Below, piece after piece: positions 58,319-64,000 of a stretch of DNA of 64,000 bases. The stretch is taken from the NCBI RefSeq assembly GCF_017358165.1, contig NZ_CP071446.1, positions 1,736,001-1,800,000 of the forward strand, written 5' to 3'. The position numbers were made by a program, and so were the translations under genes. This DNA comes from Thermosipho ferrireducens (GTDB lineage: Bacteria; Thermotogota; Thermotogae; Thermotogales; Fervidobacteriaceae). Each line of letters begins with the position of its first letter. Within the stretch, counting starts at the first letter, position 1. Under the pieces are notes generated by a model that saw nothing but the letters and a program-made list of their open reading frames with translations, was not told where the DNA came from and did not search any database.

Positions 58319-60877
58319 TTAAACTTTTGCATCAAAAACCTTTTCAACAACCTTTTTTCCAAACAATTTTAGAAAGATCGGAAGAATTACTATGGATGTT
58401 ATCAGACAAAATAAAATACCAAAAAACAACAAAACTCCAAGCTGAGAAACTAATGGATCTTTGACAAAATAAAGAAGGCCAAATCCAATCATGCTTGTCA
58501 GCGAAGTAATAATAACTGCTTTTCCAGATTGCTCTAACATTGGAATAATACTATTTTTCCGATTCGATATGTAACTATGCAACATGTGAATTCCATCATC
58601 AATTCCTATCCCTAATATAAGAGGAATCGCAACAATATTTGCAATATTAAATCTTATATCAAATAAACTCATAAATCCCAAAAGCCATAACGTTCCCAGA
58701 ACTACCGGTACTAAAGATAGAAGAGCCAGCTTTAAATCTTTAAAATGTATAACCACTATTATAACAAGTGCTAATAATACCATCATAGTACTTTGAAGTA
58801 AATCACTTCTGATATAATCAAGCAGCTTAATCCATACAAATGTTGTTCCTGAAACATCATCATCTATATTTTTTAGAACTCTATAAATCTTTTTCATAGA
58901 CGCTTCATCCCACATGTTTCTTTTAACAAAAACAAATGTTGCTATTGAACCATCCTTTCCCACATATTTCTTTTTAACATAATCTGGAAGAGTTTCAAGA
59001 GTTATTTTCCCTTTACCTACACTGTTTCTCATACTTTCTATTATCATGCTCAGGACTGTATCAAGTTTCTCCTGAAGCTGTTCTAACTCTTTGTTATTTA
59101 ATCCTTTAAGATAAACAAGTATTGACTTTATTTTACTCAATGTATCTGGAGAATATTTTTGTTTTAAAGCCGGATTATCAAGCTGATTAAGTAATATAGA
59201 AATTTCTATTTTCAGCGGAACATTTGCCAGCTTCGGTGGTTTTGCATTAATGTATTTTTTATAAAGTTTTTTTAATACCTCTAATTTTTTATCCTGATTC
59301 TCAGGCACTAACAATACAGGAGAATCAATTGTCGCATAAATATCCGTGTTTTTCAATGCTTCGTATTGTTTTCTTGCTTCTTCAATAGAAAACGCTCTCA
59401 ATATATTATATTCAAAAGAATTATCGTATTCTTCTTTTAATTTATTTTGCATTCTAACAGAAGGAATATCTGGTAATAAATCAAATGCGTTATAATTAAA
59501 TTTAATTTCAAATCCATTAAAAAACGGGAAAAATATTACAACAAACATTATAACCATTATTAAAAATTTGTTGTTTAAAAGAAAATTACTGTACTTCTTA
59601 ACAAAATTCGTATTCGACCTGATTTTTTCTGTTTTAGGTTTTGTATAATACAATATCGAAGGTAACAAAAACATTACAGCTAACAAACACATTAAAATGC
59701 CAGTTCCAGCAATAAAGCCAAGTTCATACAATCCTTTGAATTTTGAGAACATTAAAATATAAAAAGATACAGCTGTTGTAATCGCTCCTGCTGAAATTCC
59801 TGGCAAAGTGTGTTCAAATACTTTTCTAATGCTTTCCAATACATCTTTTCCAGCGTTTATTTCATAATAAAATTTTGTTAAAAAATGTAGAGAAAAATCC
59901 ACTCCAAGTCCAAGCAGCATAACAGCAAATATACTTGTAACTATATTCAATCTGCCTATCACCAGATAATTTATTCCAAGTGTCCATATTATAGCAAGTA
60001 AAACCGGAATAACAATATAAAATGGAGCGGAAATTTTTTTAAACCAGATTAAAAAAAGGAAAAATATTATAACCAACGCCATCAAAGAGATTATGGATAA
60101 TTTGGAATTTAAATTTTCCTGTTGCTCCTGCATTACCTTTGCCGTACCTGTAATTCCAATACTTAAATCTGAATATCTTTGAATCACAGGTTTTAAAGCA
60201 TTCTCAACTGTTTTTACCATTTTTTCGAAGAAAATCATATTATGTTCTGCGTTGGTTGGTCTTAAAAGTATAAGAATGTTATTTCGCATATTATTATAAT
60301 AATACTCGCTGTTAAGCATTGCTAAATTTTTCTCTATTTCGTTACCTGCAAACTTCCCATTGATTAAATAATCATATGTAAAATCTATAACTTCTTTATC
60401 AAATTTATTTTTTAAAACTGTGTATAGCAACATTTTTGATATAACATTTCTGTCCTTAGATAAAGCTAACAGCTCTGTATTATCTTCAATTATTTTGGTG
60501 ATATGATCAAATGTATCCTCGCTCAAATACAACAGGAAATTGCTTTTTATAAAAGTCAGAGGAAATTTATAATCTACATCTTTGACATATTTGTTTAAAT
60601 TTTTCACTATGTTTACTATTTCTTCGACTGCCATTTCCATCCTCTGATTATTTTTCCCACTTACGCTTATTATCAAATTATCAAATCCACCAAAATTTTT
60701 CGCAATCTGCTCAAATTTTTGTACTTCAGGATCATTTCCAGGTAAAAGATTATACGTCCCCATATCTATTTTGGTTTTCAAAGAAACAAAACCAAAAAAT
60801 ATCGTAAGAAATATTGAAATGACGATAATCAAAATTCGATTCTTAATAATAAAATTGAACAAATTTTTATTTTTCAT
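58319..60877 (-). CDS. RND superfamily exporter (MMPL/HpnN-like)
   Basis: Inner-membrane protein of 852 residues with a duplicated layout: one helix, a large outside domain (about 35-240), five or six helices with the MMPL signature LGLGVDFSLHFLTKFY near 320-335, a repeat of this pattern with LGIGIDDGIHMLHSY near 775-790. The conserved Asp residues in helix 4 (GVDF, GIDD) are present. Members export lipids or hydrophobic compounds. AAGGAGAGG precedes the ATG. A C-run/G-run palindrome sits 30 bases upstream. Confidence 0.88.
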   Translation of the reverse strand: MKNKNLFNFIIKNRILIIVISIFLTIFFGFVSLKTKIDMGTYNLLPGNDPEVQKFEQIAKNFGGFDNLIISVSGKNNQRMEMAVEEIVNIVKNLNKYVKDVDYKFPLTFIKSNFLLYLSEDTFDHITKIIEDNTELLALSKDRNVISKMLLYTVLKNKFDKEVIDFTYDYLINGKFAGNEIEKNLAMLNSEYYYNNMRNNILILLRPTNAEHNMIFFEKMVKTVENALKPVIQRYSDLSIGITGTAKVMQEQQENLNSKLSIISLMALVIIFFLFLIWFKKISAPFYIVIPVLLAIIWTLGINYLVIGRLNIVTSIFAVMLLGLGVDFSLHFLTKFYYEINAGKDVLESIRKVFEHTLPGISAGAITTAVSFYILMFSKFKGLYELGFIAGTGILMCLLAVMFLLPSILYYTKPKTEKIRSNTNFVKKYSNFLLNNKFLIMVIMFVVIFFPFFNGFEIKFNYNAFDLLPDIPSVRMQNKLKEEYDNSFEYNILRAFSIEEARKQYEALKNTDIYATIDSPVLLVPENQDKKLEVLKKLYKKYINAKPPKLANVPLKIEISILLNQLDNPALKQKYSPDTLSKIKSILVYLKGLNNKELEQLQEKLDTVLSMIIESMRNSVGKGKITLETLPDYVKKKYVGKDGSIATFVFVKRNMWDEASMKKIYRVLKNIDDDVSGTTFVWIKLLDYIRSDLLQSTMMVLLALVIIVVIHFKDLKLALLSLVPVVLGTLWLLGFMSLFDIRFNIANIVAIPLILGIGIDDGIHMLHSYISNRKNSIIPMLEQSGKAVIITSLTSMIGFGLLYFVKDPLVSQLGVLLFFGILFCLITSIVILPIFLKLFGKKVVEKVFDAKV

Positions 60878-60904
60878 AAGTCCTCTCCTTCCAAATCAGA
60901 TTAT

Positions 60905-60928
60905 TTATCCCCCTATATGGGGGGTATT
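60905..60928. promoter_or_regulatory. CsoR/RcnR-like palindrome before the RND exporter
   Basis: ATCCCCC-TATAT-GGGGGGTAT, a G/C-run inverted repeat around an AT centre, 28-50 bases before the exporter ATG. Operators of CsoR/FrmR/RcnR-type repressors have this form. A weak promoter lies immediately upstream on the minus strand. Confidence 0.5.
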
Positions 60929-61201
60929 TATATTTTAACCTTTTCCTGTTACTTACAAATTAATACAAAATTTCTTATTATTTCAAAATTATTAATATTT
61001 ACCTTATGTACAGTTTTTAATGTCAAATTCAAGCAACAGGATACATTTCGCTAATTACGTCATTTTTTCTTTTTTTGCTCAACGAAGGACAAACTTACCA
61101 CTATTTTTTCAAATCCCCGCTTATATGGTATTATATTAAAAAAAGTTTTAATAACATCTTTTATAAAAGAGATTTATAACAAATTTTCCAGTTAGCATCT
61201 C

Positions 61202-61231
61202 TTGACAATATTAGATTTTAGTGTTTAATGT
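61202..61231 (+). promoter_or_regulatory. Probable promoter of the acyl carrier protein operon
   Basis: TTGACA at 61202-61207; the -10 is weak (TAATGT at 61226-61231, spacing 18). The rest of the gap from 60929 to 61201 is AT-rich and shows nothing I can support. Confidence 0.45.
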
Positions 61232-61268
61232 AAAATGATACAAATAAAACTCTAAAGGAGGTCATAGC

Positions 61269-61526
61269 ATGGAAAGGGAAGAATTACTCAGACAAATTAG
61301 CAGAGTACTTGCGGAAAAACTTGATATTCCTATTGAAGAAATTGATGAAAGTTCGAATATAATCGATGATCTTGGAGCGGATTCTTTAGATGTGGTTGAC
61401 TTGATCATGATTTTAGAAGATGAGTTTGGCATCAGGATAGAAGATGATGAGCTCGAACAAATAGTTTCCGTATCAGACGTAATTGATATAATTGAAAACA
61501 AGCTCAAAGAAAAAGAGGAGGAATAA
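61269..61526 (+). CDS. acpP: Acyl carrier protein
   Basis: An 85-residue acidic carrier protein. The phosphopantetheine attachment Ser is S39 in LGADSLDVVDL. It has the normal four-helix layout with an extended acidic tail (KEKEEE). AAAGGAGGTC is an ideal ribosome binding site. No fatty-acid synthesis genes lie near; the DUF89 gene starts 2 bases after its stop. Confidence 0.95.
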   Translation: MEREELLRQISRVLAEKLDIPIEEIDESSNIIDDLGADSLDVVDLIMILEDEFGIRIEDDELEQIVSVSDVIDIIENKLKEKEEE

Positions 61527-61527
61527 T

Positions 61528-62409
61528 ATGCTTTCAAAAGCACGGTGCTTGCTCTGCCATGTAGAGCAGGCACAACGTGTTTTAGATAAATTCATACATA
61601 GTGAAGAAGAAAAGTGGGTTTTAATGCAAAGGATTCTCCAAGATTTATCAAACACAAAATACGGGTTGAAACCTATAGAGATTGCTGAAATTTTATATAC
61701 GAAATTAGAGGAATACATAGGTATAAATGATATTTACAAAAAGGAAAAGGAACTATCTAACAAAATTGCTTCCAGAGCTGTTGAAATCTTAGAAGATGAG
61801 ATTTTAGATTCTGCTGATCCTTTGTATGAAGCTGCAAAACTTGCTGTGACAGGTAACCTTATTGATTTTGGAACTTTCAAAGAGAACCACGAAAAATTAA
61901 TTACAAGGGTTTTAGAATTATGGAACGAACCTTTTGGTATGGAAGACATAGAAGAATTTAAAGAAAGGCTCTTAGATTCTTCCACGCTCCTTTATGTAGC
62001 TGACAATGCAGGTGAAATTGTGTTCGATAAATTTTTTATTGAAATAATGAAACAAACTAACCCAGAGCTCTACATTGCTGTAGCTGTTAAAGGAGCTCCT
62101 ATAATAAATGACGCGACTGTTGATGACGCAATTTATTCAGGTATCAACAGTGTTGCTGAAATAATAAATACAGAATTAAAAACTGCTGGAACAACTGTCG
62201 AAAAAGCTTCCGATAGTTTTCGGAGAGCTTTTTTTGACTATGACATTGTAATCGCAAAAGGCCAGGGAAATTTTGAGGGACTTTCAGATGAAAAAAGAGA
62301 AAATCTTTATTTTGCACTTGTTGCAAAATGTGAAGTAGTAGCAAATTACATTGGAGTCCCTAAAGGAACAAAGCTGTTTATAAACTCCAGAAGAATTCCC
62401 CAAGCCTGA
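61528..62409 (+). CDS. DUF89 family metal-dependent phosphatase (COG1578)
   Basis: A 293-residue protein with the DUF89 pattern: N-terminal CLLC (residues 7-10), LLYVADNAGEIVFDKFF, AVKGAPIINDATVDDA and IAKGQGNFEGL, which hold the metal and phosphate. DUF89 enzymes are damage-control phosphatases; related eukaryotic members act on 4'-phosphopantetheine or sugar phosphates. GAGGAGGAAT at the end of the acp gene drives its ATG at 61528, so the two are co-translated. Its end overlaps the convergent manA gene by 32 bases. Confidence 0.85.
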   Translation: MLSKARCLLCHVEQAQRVLDKFIHSEEEKWVLMQRILQDLSNTKYGLKPIEIAEILYTKLEEYIGINDIYKKEKELSNKIASRAVEILEDEILDSADPLYEAAKLAVTGNLIDFGTFKENHEKLITRVLELWNEPFGMEDIEEFKERLLDSSTLLYVADNAGEIVFDKFFIEIMKQTNPELYIAVAVKGAPIINDATVDDAIYSGINSVAEIINTELKTAGTTVEKASDSFRRAFFDYDIVIAKGQGNFEGLSDEKRENLYFALVAKCEVVANYIGVPKGTKLFINSRRIPQA

Positions 62410-63163
62410 TTACTATTGAGTTTGTGACTTTGCTTTTAGCATTAACAGGTATTATCTTTGCAGAGTAATCCTTTGTAATATTTTTTGGAACAGTTATTGA
62501 GAATCCTTGAACGTCACTATTTTCTACCGAATACATCTCAAAATATTTTGAAGAAATCTTATGTTTTATTAAATCTTCAAATCTCACAGGCTTTGATACT
62601 TCCAGTGCTTTGTCAATATGCGTTTCTCTGGGTCTTCCCCAATCGTATATTCTATAAGTCAAGTCTGAGGACTGTTGAACTTCAATAACAGTTGAATTTG
62701 GACCAAGAGCGTGAATTGTACCTGCGGGTATATATACAAAAGTTCCTGCTTTTATCTTTTCTATTCGCAACGCCTTGCTCCAAGTATTATTTGAAATTGC
62801 TTCAGGGATAAGCGATGGATCTTCACATATTGCGATATTTCCATCTGTTAAAAAATACCATGCCTCAGTTTTTCCCCACGGTTCATTTTCTACTGCTTTT
62901 GCATACTCATCATCTGGATGTACCTGCACAGAAAGCCAGGAAGAAGTAGATATTAATTTAACCAGAAGCGGAAATCGAGAAAATTTTTTCCCCAGAATCT
63001 CCTGGCTTTTCTTGTTAATACTCTCTCCTTCTAAAATCGTTGTAAAAAGTGGATGACCTGAAACGAGCCATATTTCACCTACTGGTTCGCCGTCCAATCC
63101 AAAAATATTATTAATTTCAGGATTACCCCATACCATTCTTCGAAAAAACGGCGCAGGATTCAT
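62378..63163 (-). CDS. manA: Mannose-6-phosphate isomerase, class I short form
   Basis: Interconverts mannose-6-phosphate and fructose-6-phosphate. The 261-residue cupin-like enzyme has zinc ligands in SVQVHPDDEYA, GKTEAWYF and the His of GTIHALGP, matching Bacillus-type short forms. Start overlaps the stop of the FapA gene by 4 bases. The 3' end overlaps DUF89 tail to tail. Confidence 0.9.
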   Translation of the reverse strand: MNPAPFFRRMVWGNPEINNIFGLDGEPVGEIWLVSGHPLFTTILEGESINKKSQEILGKKFSRFPLLVKLISTSSWLSVQVHPDDEYAKAVENEPWGKTEAWYFLTDGNIAICEDPSLIPEAISNNTWSKALRIEKIKAGTFVYIPAGTIHALGPNSTVIEVQQSSDLTYRIYDWGRPRETHIDKALEVSKPVRFEDLIKHKISSKYFEMYSVENSDVQGFSITVPKNITKDYSAKIIPVNAKSKVTNSIVIRLGEFFWSL

Positions 63164-64000
63164 TCTTTGTACCCTCCCACTACTATTTTGTTGTTTTCTA
63201 ACTTTAAAACGGCCTTTTTCAAAGCCACGTTTATATAATGTTTCAAATTTTGAACCACCACTTCTACACCTGGATGAATAATTTTTCTCGCCACAATTTT
63301 CGCATTACTTTTGGTATTGGTAATAATCTCTTCTATTTCATGCAACCTCTTAATATTTTTTTCCAGTTGCTCTCGAACTGCTATTAAAGTGGAAGCAGAT
63401 TTTGAAAAAAGTTTCATCTTATCTTCGGGAATATCTACTTTAGCTTCTTTCAGTTTTTTATACTGCTTTACAACCTTTAACAACTTCTCCACGTTTGATT
63501 TGTCTAATGCTATTTGTGTTTTCAACAATCTCATTTCTTCAATAATATATGGAGGAATCCCTACTTCCACGTGAGTTGAAACAGCTATTTCAGAGCCTAT
63601 TTCATCAACTTCTATCGTAAGACCAGCTATATACTCTCCTCCCACAACAACTCCCTTTCCATCTTTAGAAATTATACTCCCTGTTACTTTCACGTGACAG
63701 TTTGAAAGTTGATCAGTAAAATAAAGATTTCTCGCTTCAATATTCGCCCCTTCCGCATAATTTACAAAAACATCACCACTGGCTTTTATTAACCCTTTTT
63801 CACGTGCTTTCACGCCAAAAATTGTCACGTTTCCTTCCAGAGAAATGACTGTAGCAGCTTCCACAACACCCTCTATGTTTATATTACTTTTTGCTCTCAC
63901 AACAAACCCCGGCCTCACATCACCTTTTATCACAACTGTACCAGGGAAATCTATATTGCCGGTTGAATAATCAACATTACCCTCCACTTCGAGAGTTTCG
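63160..64000 (-). CDS. FapA/DUF342 family protein, partial
   Basis: The last 280 or so residues of a DUF342 (flagellar assembly protein A-like) protein; the frame is open to the window edge, so the start lies outside. Short beta-helix-like repeats (VVIKGDVRPGFVVRA, INIEGVVEAA, GLIKASGDVFVNYAEGA) are followed by a long coiled coil (about 150-230 of this fragment) and a short beta tail. The family is found in many bacteria with polymer-forming or surface roles that are poorly defined. It overlaps manA by four bases. Confidence 0.82.
   Translation of the reverse strand, partial: ETLEVEGNVDYSTGNIDFPGTVVIKGDVRPGFVVRAKSNINIEGVVEAATVISLEGNVTIFGVKAREKGLIKASGDVFVNYAEGANIEARNLYFTDQLSNCHVKVTGSIISKDGKGVVVGGEYIAGLTIEVDEIGSEIAVSTHVEVGIPPYIIEEMRLLKTQIALDKSNVEKLLKVVKQYKKLKEAKVDIPEDKMKLFSKSASTLIAVREQLEKNIKRLHEIEEIITNTKSNAKIVARKIIHPGVEVVVQNLKHYINVALKKAVLKLENNKIVVGGYKE

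Overview
The window is an AT-rich bacterial chromosome segment that most resembles the Thermotogota (Thermotogales and relatives). The reasons are the gene content (dipeptide epimerase of the TM0006 type, the short SerA plus Ser/Ala-glyoxylate aminotransferase pair of the TM1400/TM1401 type, tandem M42 aminopeptidases, yicC-remA-gmk-rpoZ order, TreT with a trehalose/maltose ABC transporter, DUF342 protein), strong GGAGGTGA-type ribosome binding sites and frequent GTG/TTG starts. These calls come from remembered family features, not from a search, and the genus cannot be fixed from sequence alone. Most genes lie on the minus strand. No rRNA, CRISPR array or replication origin was seen; there is one tRNA (Ala, CGC anticodon).

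Layout. 0-3 kb: a GNAT acetyltransferase preceded by two very short genes with good promoters, one with a terminator and a possible competing antiterminator; a DUF302 protein; a stand-alone dihydrolipoyl dehydrogenase. 3-10.5 kb: a PilJ-type chemoreceptor, the coupled pair dipeptide epimerase / transglutaminase-like protein, and a secreted GH13 amylase. 10.5-13 kb: an IS21-family element (istA, istB) cleanly inserted in a PPC/DUF296 gene that probably headed the amylase operon. 13.5-20 kb: cupin, nitroreductase, HAD hydrolase, a secreted Gly/Met/Tyr-rich protein, a second chemoreceptor, ornithine carbamoyltransferase and a COG2403 (cyclic-2,3-diphosphoglycerate synthase-like) NTPase. 20.5-24.4 kb: a Ugp-type ABC transporter with a glycerophosphodiesterase. 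24.7-28.2 kb: Pit phosphate permease with its DUF47 partner, then two patatin-like proteins, one lacking catalytic residues.

28.3-35.5 kb: amidase and a trehalose/maltose ABC transporter facing the divergent treT and ROK regulator genes. 35.5-41.1 kb: the complete phosphate-starvation operon pstSCAB-phoU-phoB-phoR with a membrane-less PhoR-like kinase. 41.2-46 kb: MFS transporter plus radical SAM/SPASM protein, then two M42 peptidases. 46-48 kb: yicC-remA-gmk-rpoZ. 48-55.7 kb: one long operon for 2-oxoacid fermentation: aminotransferase, butyrate kinase, phosphate butyryltransferase, second butyrate kinase, an unfamiliar P-loop protein and a four-subunit 2-oxoacid:ferredoxin oxidoreductase. 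56-58 kb: serine synthesis and tRNA-Ala. 58-64 kb: an RND/MMPL exporter with a CsoR-like palindrome, acyl carrier protein coupled to a DUF89 phosphatase, mannose-6-phosphate isomerase and a partial FapA/DUF342 gene.

Together the genes describe an anaerobic fermenter of sugars and peptides: extracellular starch degradation and ABC import of disaccharides and glycerol phosphates, peptide hydrolysis by M42 enzymes, transamination and ferredoxin-linked oxidation of 2-oxoacids with ATP made by acyl kinases. Four intergenic regions carry a dispersed family of about 30-base hairpin repeats whose terminal stems show compensatory changes. The most interesting signals are those repeats, the ACP-DUF89 coupling, the live/dead patatin pair, the P-loop protein inside the fermentation operon, and the possible attenuator near the left end.
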